This document shows, piece by piece, positions 51,578 to 61,800 of a stretch of 64,000 nt of DNA. The notes beneath the pieces are model-generated. The model did not search any database. It was not told the DNA's origin and saw nothing but the letters and a program-made list of their open reading frames with translations. The position numbers and the translations under genes are program-made. This DNA comes from Pseudomonas resinovorans NBRC 106553 (GTDB taxonomy: Bacteria; Pseudomonadota; Gammaproteobacteria; Pseudomonadales; Pseudomonadaceae), in assembly GCF_000412695.1 (NCBI RefSeq), contig NC_021499.1:434001-498000 (forward strand). Reading direction: 5' to 3'. Every line of letters begins with the position of its first letter. The stretch's first letter is position 1.

Positions 51578-52789
51578 ATGCAAATGCCCAAGACGCTCCG
51601 CATCCGTAACGGCGAGAAGGTCAAAGCCACCTTCTCCGCCCAGGAATACGCCAATCGCCAAGCCAGGCTGCGTGCCCATCTGGCGGCGGAGAACATCGAC
51701 GCCGCGATCTTCACCTCCTACCACAACATCAACTACTACTCCGACTTCCTCTACTGCTCCTTCGGCCGCCCCTACGCCCTGGTGGTGACCCAGGACGACG
51801 TGATCAGCATCAGCGCCAACATCGACGGCGGCCAGCCCTGGCGCCGCACCCAGGGCACCGACAACATCGTCTACACCGACTGGCAGCGCGACAACTACTT
51901 CGTCGCCATCCAGCAGGCACTGCCCCGCGCCCGCCGCATCGGTATCGAGGCGGACCACCTGAACCTGCAGAACCGCGACAAGCTGGCCGCCCGCTACCCC
52001 GAGGCCGAGCTGGTGGACGTGGCCGCCGCCTGCATGCGCATGCGCATGATCAAGTCCGCCGAGGAGCATGTGATGATCCGCCACGGTGCGCGCATCGCCG
52101 ACATCGGCGGCGCGGCGGTGGTGGAAGCCCTGCGCGACCAGGTGCCGGAGTACGAAGTGGCGCTGCACGCCACCCAGGCCATGGTCCGCGCCATCGCCGA
52201 CACCTTCGAGGACGTCGAGCTGATGGACACCTGGACCTGGTTCCAGTCCGGCATCAACACCGACGGCGCGCACAACCCGGTGACCACCCGCAAGGTGAAC
52301 AAGGGCGACATCCTCAGCCTCAACTGCTTCCCGATGATCGCCGGCTACTACACCGCACTGGAGCGCACCCTGTTCCTCGACCATTGCTCGGACGACCACC
52401 TGCGCCTGTGGCAGGTCAACGTCGAGGTGCACGAGGCCGGCCTGAAGCTGATCAAGCCCGGCGCGCGCTGCAGCGACATCGCCCGCGAGCTCAACGAGAT
52501 CTTCCTCAAGCACGACCTGCTGCAATACCGCACCTTCGGTTATGGCCACTCCTTCGGCACCCTCAGCCACTACTACGGCCGCGAGGCCGGGCTGGAACTG
52601 CGGGAGGACATCGACACCGTGCTGGAACCGGGCATGGTGGTTTCCATCGAGCCGATGATCATGCTGCCGGAAGGCCTGCCGGGCGCCGGTGGCTACCGCG
52701 AGCACGACATCCTCATCGTCAACGAGAACGGCGCGGAGAACATCACCAAGTTCCCCTACGGCCCGGAGAAAAACATCATCCGCAAATGA
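51578..52789 (+). CDS. Creatinase (creatine amidinohydrolase)
   Basis: 403 aa, the exact length of P. putida creatinase, from the ATG at 51578 (MQMPKTLRIR). Hydrolyses creatine to sarcosine and urea. The pita-bread (M24) fold residues reported for creatinase all fall at the same positions: R64, H232 (DGAHNPVTT), E262, R335 and E358. No metal-binding pentad of true M24 peptidases is needed or seen. The sarcosine formed would go to SoxBDAG 4 kb away. No urease or urea carrier is in view. Confidence 0.93.
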   Translation: MQMPKTLRIRNGEKVKATFSAQEYANRQARLRAHLAAENIDAAIFTSYHNINYYSDFLYCSFGRPYALVVTQDDVISISANIDGGQPWRRTQGTDNIVYTDWQRDNYFVAIQQALPRARRIGIEADHLNLQNRDKLAARYPEAELVDVAAACMRMRMIKSAEEHVMIRHGARIADIGGAAVVEALRDQVPEYEVALHATQAMVRAIADTFEDVELMDTWTWFQSGINTDGAHNPVTTRKVNKGDILSLNCFPMIAGYYTALERTLFLDHCSDDHLRLWQVNVEVHEAGLKLIKPGARCSDIARELNEIFLKHDLLQYRTFGYGHSFGTLSHYYGREAGLELREDIDTVLEPGMVVSIEPMIMLPEGLPGAGGYREHDILIVNENGAENITKFPYGPEKNIIRK

Positions 52790-52799
52790 TCCACCCCAC

Positions 52800-52829
52800 G
52801 CCCGCGCAGAGCCGACCTCCTGCGCGGGC
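52800..52829 (+). terminator. Hairpin after creatinase
   Basis: Perfect 10-bp stem GCCCGCGCAG (52800-52809) with CTGCGCGGGC (52820-52829), loop AGCCGACCTC. No clear U-run. May partly separate creatinase from the transporter gene 241 bases further on. Confidence 0.6.
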
Positions 52830-53070
52830 CGTGGTCCAGACGCACATGCACAACAACAAGATTCGACGCGCGGCAATCACGGGGCCAAGGCCCCGCGCAC
52901 GCGCCGCACTTTGACTACCCGCTGCCGCACTTTCACTACATAACAACAGAGGTACAGGCAATGGTCAGGTTTGTTTCAGAAGCGCTCCTTCGCGGGGCGG
53001 CCGACTCAGTGTGTTCCAACGTTCCCGTCCATACTCAACGCAGCCCCCTGGGCGCCGTGGGAGGTGCCCG

Positions 53071-54408
53071 ATGAGCACGTCCAACCAGACCCTGGCCTAT
53101 GGCCAGGCCGGCAGCCAGATGGCCAGCAGCGATCGCAGCACCCTCCGCCGCGCGGCAACCGCCAGCTTCATGGGCAACTTCGTCGAGTGGTTCGACTACG
53201 CGTCCTATGGCTACCTGGCCGCGATCATCGCGGTGGTGTTCTTCCCGGCGACGGACAAGACCACGGGGCTGCTGGCGGCCTTCGCGGTGTTCGCCATCTC
53301 GTTCATCGTCCGCCCCATCGGAGGCATCGTCTGGGGCCATATCGGCGACCGTTACGGCCGGCGTAACGCCCTGTCCCTGTCCATCCTCATCATGTCCGGC
53401 GCCACCTTCTGCATCGCGCTGCTGCCCACCTACGCCCAGGTGGGCATGCTGGCGCCGCTACTGTTACTGCTGATCCGCCTGGTGCAGGGCTTCTCGGCGT
53501 CCGGCGAGTACGCCGGTGCCACGGCCTTCCTGGCCGAGTACGCCCCGGACCACAAGCGCGGCTTCTACACCTGCCTGGTGCCGGCCAGTACGGCGGCGGG
53601 CTTGCTGTTCGGCTCCTTGCTGGTGGCGCTGCTCTACAACCTGCTGGACGAGTCGCAACTGCACGACTGGGGCTGGCGTTTGCCCTTCCTGCTGGCGGCG
53701 CCCCTGGGGCTGATCGGCCGTTACATCCGCCTGCACCTGGAGGACACGCCGAAATTCCGCGAAATGGCCCATGCCCTGGAAAGCCGCAGCGAGCACCAGC
53801 AGGTGCCCGTACGCGAGCTGTTCGCGGCCCACCGGGGCAAGGTGCTGGCCGCCATCTGCGCCACCAGCCTCAATGCCGTGGCCTTCTACCTGATCCTCAG
53901 TTACATGCCCACCTACCTGTCCAGTGAAATGGGCATGAGCGAAACCGACTCCTTCCTGGCGTCCACCGTTTCGCTGGCCACCTACATCGGCTTCATCTTC
54001 ATGATGGGGATGCTGTCGGACAGGTACGGCCGCAAGACCATGCTGATCCTCGCCTCGCTGCTGTTCATCGGCCTGACCTTCCCGCTGTTCGGCCTGCTCG
54101 ACGGCCAGGGGTTCATGGTGATCCTGCTGATCCAGATCGCCTTCGGCCTGATGTTGGCGATGAACGACGGCACCTTGCCGTGCTACCTCGCCGAGATCTT
54201 CCCGACCCGGGTGCGCTACAGCGGTTTCGCCTTCAGCTTCAACACGGCCCAGGCGCTGTTCGGCGGCACCGCGCCCTTCGTGGCGACCTGGCTGATCAGC
54301 CAGACGGGGGACAAGATGGCACCTTCCTGGCTGCTCATCGGCGCTGCGGTGGTGGCGCTGTTCGCGGTGATCCTGGTGAAGGGCGTCGATCGACGATTGG
54401 CTGACTGA
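53071..54408 (+). CDS. MHS-family major facilitator transporter
   Basis: 445 aa with 12 hydrophobic segments. Metabolite:H+ symporter signatures: N-terminal FMGNFVEWFDYASYGYLA, the DRYGRR loops (GHIGDRYGRRNALS and LSDRYGRKTML) and RLVQGFSASGEYAGATAFLAEYAP. The start at 53071 has GGGAGG 7 bases upstream. Same direction as creatinase, so creatine (or a related zwitterion such as betaine, as for other members) is the likely substrate; not shown by sequence. Confidence 0.88.
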   Translation: MSTSNQTLAYGQAGSQMASSDRSTLRRAATASFMGNFVEWFDYASYGYLAAIIAVVFFPATDKTTGLLAAFAVFAISFIVRPIGGIVWGHIGDRYGRRNALSLSILIMSGATFCIALLPTYAQVGMLAPLLLLLIRLVQGFSASGEYAGATAFLAEYAPDHKRGFYTCLVPASTAAGLLFGSLLVALLYNLLDESQLHDWGWRLPFLLAAPLGLIGRYIRLHLEDTPKFREMAHALESRSEHQQVPVRELFAAHRGKVLAAICATSLNAVAFYLILSYMPTYLSSEMGMSETDSFLASTVSLATYIGFIFMMGMLSDRYGRKTMLILASLLFIGLTFPLFGLLDGQGFMVILLIQIAFGLMLAMNDGTLPCYLAEIFPTRVRYSGFAFSFNTAQALFGGTAPFVATWLISQTGDKMAPSWLLIGAAVVALFAVILVKGVDRRLAD

Positions 54409-54435
54409 CGACCGACACCCGATCGCTCACACAGC

Positions 54436-54464
54436 AACGCCGCCCCCGGAAGGAGGGCGGCGTT
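54436..54464. terminator. Terminator after the MHS transporter
   Basis: Perfect 10-bp stem AACGCCGCCC (54436-54445) with GGGCGGCGTT (54455-54464) and a 9-base loop. Between convergent genes, probably bidirectional. Confidence 0.8.
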
Positions 54465-54477
54465 GAACTGTCTCTGT

Positions 54478-54573
54478 TGTGGGGGCGAATTCATTCGCCA
54501 AGGGCAGCGAAGCTGCCCCTCGGACTTCCTGGGGCAGACCTGCGGTCTGCTTGGCGAATGAATTCGCCCCCAC
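54478..54573. repeat. Dispersed palindrome family A, copy 6
   Basis: TGTGGGGGCGAATTCATTCG at the left, GGCGAATGAATTCGCCCCCA C at the right; core GGGCAGACCTGCGGTCTGC shared with copy 3. Adjacent to the terminator of the transporter gene. Confidence 0.85.
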
Positions 54574-54608
54574 AGAAAAGCCGTTCCGCAGAAGGGCAGC
54601 CCTACAGG

Positions 54609-55628
54609 TCAGGCATGCAGCGGACGCTGCTTGCGCTCCCCGCGCGGCGAGTGGCCGAAGAAGCGGCTGTAGCACTTGGAGAAGTGCGCCGGCGAGGCGA
54701 AGCCGCAGGCCAGGGCGATGTCGCGGACCTGGGACTCGCTCCTGAGCAGCAGGTCGCGGGCGCGGTTCAGGCGCAGCTCCAGGTAGTACTGGCTCGGCGT
54801 GCGCTCCAGGTACTTGTGGAACAGGCGTTCCAGCTGGCGCACCGACACCTCGTTGAGCTGGGCCAATTCTTCCAGTTCCAGGGGCTCTTCCAGGTTCGCT
54901 TCCATGATCGCGACTATCTGGCTCAGCTTCGGTTGGGCGTGGCCGAGCTTTTGCCGCAGGGGCACCCGTTGCTGCTCGCGGGCGCCGCGCATGCGGTCGC
55001 AGAGCAGCAGCTCCGCGGCGCGGGTGGCGATCTCCACGCCGCCCGGCTCGCGGGCGACCAGCTGCAGGGTCATGTCCATGGCGGCCGTTCCCCCTGAACA
55101 GGTGTAGCGATCGCGGTCCAGCTCGAACAGCTGGTTGGAGATGATGATGCCGGGGAACTTGTCCTTCACCTGCTCGATATCTTCCCAGTGCAGGGTGCAG
55201 CGGTAGCCCTTGAGCAGGTCGGCGCTGGCCAGCAGGTGGCTGCCGCTGCAGATCCCGCCAAGGGGCACGCCCAGGCCGGCGAGACGGCGCACCCAGCGCA
55301 GCAGGTTGCGGTCGTTGCGGGCCGGGATGGGGTTGGCGCCGACGACGAATAGGGTATCCAGCTCGGGGGCGTCGTGGATGGAATAGTCCGGCACCACGCG
55401 CATGCCGTTGCTGGCCTGCACCGGCTCGTGGTCAACGGCGATCAGGCAGGAGCGATAAAGCGGGCGCTTGGCGGCCAGGTTGGCCATGCGCAGGGTTTCC
55501 ATGGCCGCGGCGCAGCCGATGGTGTTGAAGTTCGGGATCAGCAGGAATCCGAAGGTCTTCACGCCGGCGTGCCGGGCCTGGCCGGGTGTTTCGTCGACGG
55601 GCGGTGCCACAAGGTTCGCAACAGCCAT
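54609..55628 (-). CDS. SouR-like AraC regulator of sarcosine metabolism
   Basis: 339 aa from the ATG at 55628 (MAVANLVAPP), GAGGAA about 8 bases upstream. GATase1-like N-terminal domain (GGICSGSHLLASADLL, TLHWED, CSGGTAAMDMTL) and AraC domain (ELAQLNEVSVRQLERLFHKY, IALACGFASPAHFSKCYSRF). Divergent from glyA-soxBDAG, which makes it a natural sarcosine sensor. SouR of P. aeruginosa, as I recall, has the same function but sits elsewhere; orthology not verified, so no gene symbol is given. Confidence 0.85.
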   Translation of the reverse strand: MAVANLVAPPVDETPGQARHAGVKTFGFLLIPNFNTIGCAAAMETLRMANLAAKRPLYRSCLIAVDHEPVQASNGMRVVPDYSIHDAPELDTLFVVGANPIPARNDRNLLRWVRRLAGLGVPLGGICSGSHLLASADLLKGYRCTLHWEDIEQVKDKFPGIIISNQLFELDRDRYTCSGGTAAMDMTLQLVAREPGGVEIATRAAELLLCDRMRGAREQQRVPLRQKLGHAQPKLSQIVAIMEANLEEPLELEELAQLNEVSVRQLERLFHKYLERTPSQYYLELRLNRARDLLLRSESQVRDIALACGFASPAHFSKCYSRFFGHSPRGERKQRPLHA

Positions 55629-56008
55629 CTGGTTCTTCCTCCACTGCATCGACTGTCGTTTTTGGGTATAGGCGGGTGAGGCGGAAGTCGACGTGCAGCT
55701 CAGTCTTTTTATTGTTCTGTGGCGCGGACCCGAGCCCGCGCAGAGGTCCAGCTTACACCCATTCCCGCCCCGATCAGTGGCGTCCTCGCGCCGCTTTGGA
55801 AGTCTCCGATAGGCGCGGGACAGGGGGGCTTGGGCAATAAGGACGATTTACTTCGGTGCCTGGGTAGGTTTGGGCATTTACACGTCGCAAACAGGCAAAC
55901 GGGGTGTCGGCCTATTTCGCACAATCGGCCGCAACAGGCCATCGGTACGTGTGGTGCCGGGCCCCCAAAACAACAGTGACGACACCGGGCTGTCGCAGGA
56001 GATCATCG
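55629..56008. promoter_or_regulatory. Divergent souR-like/glyA promoter region
   Basis: 380 bases without gene. GTCGCAAACAGGCAAACGGG (55884-55903) is a 17/20 match to the element before gbcB; ACAATCGGCCGCAA (55921-55934) recurs before the gbdR paralogue. GCGCGGACC...GCCCGCGC around 55730-55745 forms a small hairpin. Confidence 0.5.
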
Positions 56009-57262
56009 ATGTTCAACAAGCACGACCAGATCCAGGGTTACGACGACGAACTCTTCAGTGCCATTCAGGAAGAAGAGCATCGCCAGGAAGACCACATCGA
56101 ACTGATCGCCTCGGAAAACTACACCAGCAAGCGCGTGATGGAGGCCCAGGGCAGCGGCCTCACCAACAAGTACGCCGAAGGCTACCCGGGCAAGCGCTAC
56201 TACGGCGGCTGCGAGTTCGTCGACAAGGTGGAGCAGTTGGCCATCGACCGCGCCAAGCAGCTGTTCGGCGCCGACTACGCCAACGTGCAGCCGCACTCCG
56301 GCTCCCAGGCCAACAGCGCCGTGTACCTCGCCCTGCTCAACGCCGGTGACACCATCCTCGGCATGAGCCTGGCCCACGGCGGCCACCTGACCCACGGCGC
56401 CAAGGTGAGCTCCTCCGGCAAGCTGTACAACGCCGTGCAGTACGGCCTGGACACCGCCACCGGCCTGATCGACTACGACGAAGTGGAGCGCCTGGCCGTC
56501 GAGCACAAGCCGAAGATGATCGTCGCCGGCTTCTCCGCCTACTCCAAGACCCTCGACTTCCCGCGCTTCCGCGCCATCGCCGACAAGGTGGGTGCGCTGC
56601 TGTTCGTCGACATGGCCCACGTCGCCGGCCTGGTGGCCGCCGGCCTGTACCCGAACCCGCTGCCCTACGCCGACGTGGTCACCACCACCACCCACAAGAC
56701 CCTGCGCGGTCCCCGTGGCGGCCTGATCCTGGCCAAGGCCAACGAGGAGATCGAGAAGAAGCTCAACTCCGCCGTGTTCCCCGGTGCCCAGGGTGGCCCG
56801 CTGATGCACGTGATCGCGGCCAAGGCGGTGTGCTTCAAGGAAGCCCTGGAGCCCGGCTTCAAGGACTACCAGGCCCAGGTCATCAAGAACGCCCAGGCCA
56901 TGGCCAAGGTGTTCATCGAGCGTGGCTACGACGTGGTTTCCGGCGGCACCGACAACCACCTGTTCCTGGTCAGCCTGATCAAGCAGGGCAAGACCGGCAA
57001 AGAGGCGGACGCCGCCCTCGGCCGCGCCGGCATCACCGTGAACAAGAACGCCGTGCCCAACGACCCGCAGTCGCCCTTCGTCACCTCCGGCGTGCGCATC
57101 GGCACCCCGGCCATCACCAGCCGCGGCTTCAAGGAAGCCCAGAGCCTGGAACTGGCCGGCTGGATCTGCGACATCCTCGACCACCTCGGCGATGCCGACG
57201 TCGAAGCGCAGGTGGCCAAGCAGGTCGCCGGCCTCTGCGCCGACTTCCCCGTCTACCGCTAA
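56009..57262 (+). CDS. glyA: Serine hydroxymethyltransferase
   Basis: 417 aa, full length, from the ATG at 56009 ([10 protein letters not shown]) with GCAGGAG upstream. Joins glycine with 5,10-methylene-tetrahydrofolate, the products of sarcosine oxidase, to make serine. Key motifs: [17 protein letters not shown] Lys in [15 protein letters not shown], and the His-Thr-x4-PRGG surroundings. First gene of glyA-soxBDAG, 15 bases before soxB. It is the betaine-pathway copy; a housekeeping copy is expected elsewhere. Confidence 0.96.
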   Translation: MFNKHDQIQGYDDELFSAIQEEEHRQEDHIELIASENYTSKRVMEAQGSGLTNKYAEGYPGKRYYGGCEFVDKVEQLAIDRAKQLFGADYANVQPHSGSQANSAVYLALLNAGDTILGMSLAHGGHLTHGAKVSSSGKLYNAVQYGLDTATGLIDYDEVERLAVEHKPKMIVAGFSAYSKTLDFPRFRAIADKVGALLFVDMAHVAGLVAAGLYPNPLPYADVVTTTTHKTLRGPRGGLILAKANEEIEKKLNSAVFPGAQGGPLMHVIAAKAVCFKEALEPGFKDYQAQVIKNAQAMAKVFIERGYDVVSGGTDNHLFLVSLIKQGKTGKEADAALGRAGITVNKNAVPNDPQSPFVTSGVRIGTPAITSRGFKEAQSLELAGWICDILDHLGDADVEAQVAKQVAGLCADFPVYR

Positions 57263-57277
57263 TCCAGGAGTCCGACC

Positions 57278-58528
57278 ATGCAACGCTATTCCGGCTTCGG
57301 TCTGTTCAAGCACTCCCTCAGCCATCATGAAAACTGGCAACGCATGTGGCGAAACCCGACGCCGAAGCCGGTCTATGACGTGATCATCGTCGGCGGCGGC
57401 GGCCACGGCCTGGCCACCGCCTATTACCTGGCCAAGGAATTCGGCGTGAAGAACGTCGCGGTGGTGGAGAAGGGCTGGCTGGGCGGCGGCAACACCGCGC
57501 GCAACACCACCATCGTCCGCTCCAACTACCTGTGGGACGAGGCGGCGCAGCTGTACGAGCACGCCATGAAACTCTGGGAAGGCCTGTCCCAGGACCTGAA
57601 CTACAACGTCATGTTCTCCCAGCGTGGCGTCTACAACCTCTGCCACACCCTGCAGGACATGCGTGACTCGGCGCGCCGGGTCAACGCCAACCGCCTCAAC
57701 GGCGTGGATGGCGAGCTGCTGGACGCCAAGCAGGTAGCCGAGGAGATCCCCTACCTCGACTGCAGCAAGAACACCCGCTACCCGATCATGGGTTCCACCG
57801 TGCAGCGTCGCGGCGGCGTGGCCCGTCACGATGCCGTGGCCTGGGGCTATGCCCGCGCCGCCGACGCCCTGGGCGTGGACCTCCTGCAGAACACCGAAGT
57901 GATCGGCTTCCGCAAGCAGGACGGCGCGGTGATCGGTGTCGAAACCAACCGTGGCTTCATCGGCGCCAAGCGCGTCGGCGTGGTCACCGCCGGCAACTCC
58001 GGGCACATGGCCAAGCTGGCCGGCTTCCGCCTGCCGCTGGAATCCCACCCGCTGCAGGCCCTGGTGTCCGAGCCGATCAAGCCGGTCATCCATAGCGTGA
58101 TCATGTCCAACGCCGTGCATGGCTACATCAGCCAGTCGGACAAGGGCGACCTGGTCATCGGCGCCGGCATCGACGGCTACAACGGCTACGGGCAGCGTGG
58201 CTCCTACGGCACCATCGAGCACACCCTGCAGGCCATCGTGGAGATGTTCCCGGTGCTCTCCCGCGTGCGCATGAACCGCCAGTGGGGCGGCATCGTCGAC
58301 ACCACCCCGGACGCCTGCCCGATCATCGCCAAGACCCCGGTGAAGAACCTGTTCTTCAACTGCGGCTGGGGCACCGGCGGCTTCAAGGCCACCCCCGGCT
58401 CGGGCCACGTCTTCGCGGCGAGCCTGGCGCGCGGCGAGATGCACCCGCTGGCCCAGCCCTTCTCCATCGAACGTTTCCACAACGGCGCACTGATCGACGA
58501 GCACGGCGCCGCTGCCGTGGCTCACTAA
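57278..58528 (+). CDS. soxB: Sarcosine oxidase beta subunit
   Basis: 416 aa. N-terminal FAD/NAD(P)-binding [21 protein letters not shown]; covalent-FMN region [13 protein letters not shown] (His at about residue 184); glycine-oxidase-like fold with [17 protein letters not shown] near the C-terminus. Catalytic flavin subunit of the heterotetrameric oxidase that demethylates sarcosine, transferring the methyl as methylene-THF in the alpha subunit or as formaldehyde. Confidence 0.96.
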   Translation: MQRYSGFGLFKHSLSHHENWQRMWRNPTPKPVYDVIIVGGGGHGLATAYYLAKEFGVKNVAVVEKGWLGGGNTARNTTIVRSNYLWDEAAQLYEHAMKLWEGLSQDLNYNVMFSQRGVYNLCHTLQDMRDSARRVNANRLNGVDGELLDAKQVAEEIPYLDCSKNTRYPIMGSTVQRRGGVARHDAVAWGYARAADALGVDLLQNTEVIGFRKQDGAVIGVETNRGFIGAKRVGVVTAGNSGHMAKLAGFRLPLESHPLQALVSEPIKPVIHSVIMSNAVHGYISQSDKGDLVIGAGIDGYNGYGQRGSYGTIEHTLQAIVEMFPVLSRVRMNRQWGGIVDTTPDACPIIAKTPVKNLFFNCGWGTGGFKATPGSGHVFAASLARGEMHPLAQPFSIERFHNGALIDEHGAAAVAH

Positions 58529-58539
58529 GGAGACCCGCC

Positions 58540-58866
58540 ATGCTGCATATCTTCTGCCCTCATTGCGGGGAGCTGCGCTCCGAAGAGGAATTCCACGCCA
58601 AGGGCCAGGCGCACATCCCGCGCCCCCTGGACCCCAACAGCTGCACCGACGAAGAGTGGGGCGACTACATCTTCTTCCGCGACAACCCGCGCGGCATCCA
58701 CCACGAGCTGTGGGTGCACTCGGCGGGCTGCCGCCAGTACTTCAACGCCACGCGCCACACCGTGAGCTACGAGATCCTCGAAACCTACAAGATCGGTGAG
58801 AAGCCCAGCGTCACCGAAGCCACCGTCGGCGAGAAGAAAGCCGCGACCGCAGGAGTAACGGCATGA
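58540..58866 (+). CDS. soxD: Sarcosine oxidase delta subunit
   Basis: 108 aa from the ATG at 58540 (MLHIFCPHCG). Zinc-binding CPHCGELRSEEEFH plus HSAGCRQYF supply the four ligands. Small structural subunit. 11 bases after soxB and overlapping soxA by 4 bases. The longer frame from 58282 is inside soxB in another frame and is rejected. Confidence 0.94.
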   Translation: MLHIFCPHCGELRSEEEFHAKGQAHIPRPLDPNSCTDEEWGDYIFFRDNPRGIHHELWVHSAGCRQYFNATRHTVSYEILETYKIGEKPSVTEATVGEKKAATAGVTA

Positions 58867-61800
58867 GCCAGGTCAACCGTCTTCCCAAGGGCGGCCGCGT
58901 CGATCGCAGCCAGCCGCTGACCTTCACCTTCAACGGCCAGAACTACCAGGGCTATGCGGGCGACACCCTGGCCGCCGCCCTGCTGGCCAACGGCGTCGAC
59001 ATCATCGGCCGCAGCTTCAAGTACTCCCGTCCGCGCGGCATCGTCGCCGCCGGCGCGGAAGAGCCCAACGCCGTGCTGCAGATCGGCTCCAGCGAAAGCA
59101 CCCAGGTGCCCAACGTGCGCGCCACCCAGCAGGCCCTCTACGCGGGCCTGGCGGCCGCCAGCACCAATGGCTGGCCGAGCGTGGACAACGACCTGATGGG
59201 CATCCTCGGCAAGGTCGGCGGCGGCATGATGCCGCCCGGGTTCTACTACAAGACCTTCATGTACCCGCAGAACCTCTGGCTGACCTACGAGAAGTACATC
59301 CGCAAGGCCGCCGGCCTCGGCCGTGCGCCCACCGAAGTCGACCCGGACATCTACGACCACCTGAACCAGCACTGCGACGTGCTGGTGGTCGGTGCCGGCC
59401 CCGCGGGCCTCGCCGCCGCACTGGCCGCCGGCCGCAGCGGCGCCCGGGTGATCCTCGCCGACGAGCAGGAAGAATTCGGCGGCAGCCTGCTGGATACCCG
59501 CGAAACCCTGGACGGCAAGCCCGCCGCCGAGTGGGCCGCCAGGGCCATCGCCGAGCTGCAGTCCATGGCGGAGGTGACCCTGCTGCCGCGCGCCACGGTG
59601 AACGGCTACCACGACCACAACTTCCTCACCATCCACCAGCGCCTGACCGACCACCTGGGCGAAGTCGCCCCCCGTGGCCAGGCTCGCCATCGTGTCCACC
59701 GCGTCCGCGCCAAGCGCGTGGTGCTGGCCGCCGGCGCCCACGAGCGTCCGCTGGTGTATTCCAACAACGACGTGCCGGGCAACATGCTCGCCGGCGCCGT
59801 GTCCACCTACGTCAACCGCTACGGCGTGGCGCCGGGTCGCCAACTGGTGTTGTCCACCAGCAACGACTACGCCTACCGCGTGGTGCTGGACTGGCTCGAC
59901 GCCGGGCAGCAAGTGGTGGCCGTGGCCGACGCCCGCAGCAACCCCCGTGGTGCCTGGGTGGAAGAAGCCCGCGCCCGTGGCGTGCGCATCCTCACCGGCA
60001 GCGCCGTGGTCGAGGCCCGTGGCAGCAAGCGGGTCACCGGTGCGCGGATCTGCGCCATCGACCTGAAGAACCACAAGGTCACCAGCCCCGGCGAAGTGGT
60101 GGACTGCGACCTGATCGTCAGCTCCGGCGGCTACAGCCCGGTGGTGCACCTGGCCTCGCACCTGGGCGGCAAGCCGACCTGGCGTGAAGACATCCTCGCC
60201 TTCGTCCCCGGTGAAGGCTTCCAGAAGCGTATCTGCGCCGGCGCCGTGAATGGCGTGTTCGGCCTCGGTGACGCCCTGGCCGATGGCTTCGAGGCGGGCG
60301 CCAAGGCCGCCGCCGAAGCCGGCTACAAGGCGGTCGAAGGCAACCTGCCGAAGACCCAGAAACGCAATGAGGAAGCCGCGGTGGCGCTGTTCCAGGTGCC
60401 CCACGACAAGTCCACCTCCCGTGCGCCGAAGCAATTCGTCGACCTGCAGAATGACGTCACCTCCGCCGGTATCGAGCTGGCCACCCGCGAGGGCTTCGAG
60501 TCGGTCGAGCACGTCAAGCGCTACACCGCGCTGGGCTTCGGTACTGACCAGGGCAAGCTGGGCAACATCAACGGCCTGGCCATCGCCGCCCGTTCGATGG
60601 GCATCAGCATCGCCCAGATGGGCACCACCATGTTCCGCCCGAACTACACCCCGGTGACCTTCGGCGCCGTCGCCGGCCGCCACTGCGGTGCGCTGTTCGA
60701 GCCCAAGCGCTACACCGCCATGCACCGCTGGCACCTGGAGCAGGGCGCGGAGTTCGAGGACGTCGGCCAGTGGAAGCGCCCCTGGTACTTCCCCAAGCGC
60801 GGCGAGGACCTGCACGCCGCCGTGGCCCGCGAATGCAAGGCCGTGCGTGACAGCGTGGGCATTCTCGACGCCTCCACCCTGGGCAAGATCGACATCCAGG
60901 GCCCGGACGCCCGCGAGTTCCTCAACCGCGTCTACACCAACGCCTGGACCAAGCTGGACGTGGGCAAGGCCCGCTACGGCCTGATGTGCAAGGAAGACGG
61001 CATGGTCTTCGACGACGGCGTGACCGCCTGCATCGGCGACAACCACTTCGTCATGACCACCACCACCGGCGGTGCCGCCCGCGTGATGGAATGGCTGGAG
61101 ATCTACCACCAGACCGAATGGCCGGAGCTGAAGGTGTACTTCACCTCGGTCACCGACCACTGGGCCACCATGACCCTGTCCGGTCCCAACAGCCGCAAGC
61201 TGCTGGCCGAGGTCACCGACATCGACCTGGACAAGGACGCCTTCCCCTTCATGAGCTGGAAGGAAGGCCTGGTGGGCGGCGTGCCGGCGCGGGTGTTCCG
61301 CATCTCCTTCACCGGTGAGCTGAGCTACGAAGTCAACGTGCAGGCCGACTACGCCCTGGGCGTGTGGGAGAAGGTCGTCGAGGCGGGCAAGAAGTACAAC
61401 CTGACCCCCTACGGCACCGAGACCATGCACGTGCTGCGGGCCGAGAAGGGCTTCATCATCGTCGGCCAGGACACCGACGGCTCGGTGACCCCGGACGACC
61501 TCAACATGGGTTGGGCGGTGGGCCGCAACAAGGCCTTCTCCTTCATCGGCTGGCGCGGCATGAACCGCGAGGACTGCCTGCGCGACGACCGCAAGCAGCT
61601 GGTGGGCCTGAAACCCATCGACCCGAACCTGGTACTGCCGGAAGGCGCCCAGCTGGTGTTCGATCCGAAGCAGTCCATCCCGATGAAGATGGTCGGCCAC
61701 GTCACCTCCAGCTACATGAGTGCCTCCATGGGCTATTCCTTCGCCCTGGCCGTGGTCAAGGGTGGCCTCAAGCGCATCGGCGAACGCGTCTTCGCACCGC

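Noticed and set aside
58785..61700. 971-codon open frame on the minus strand
   Set aside because: Antisense to soxA, a clear complete gene.
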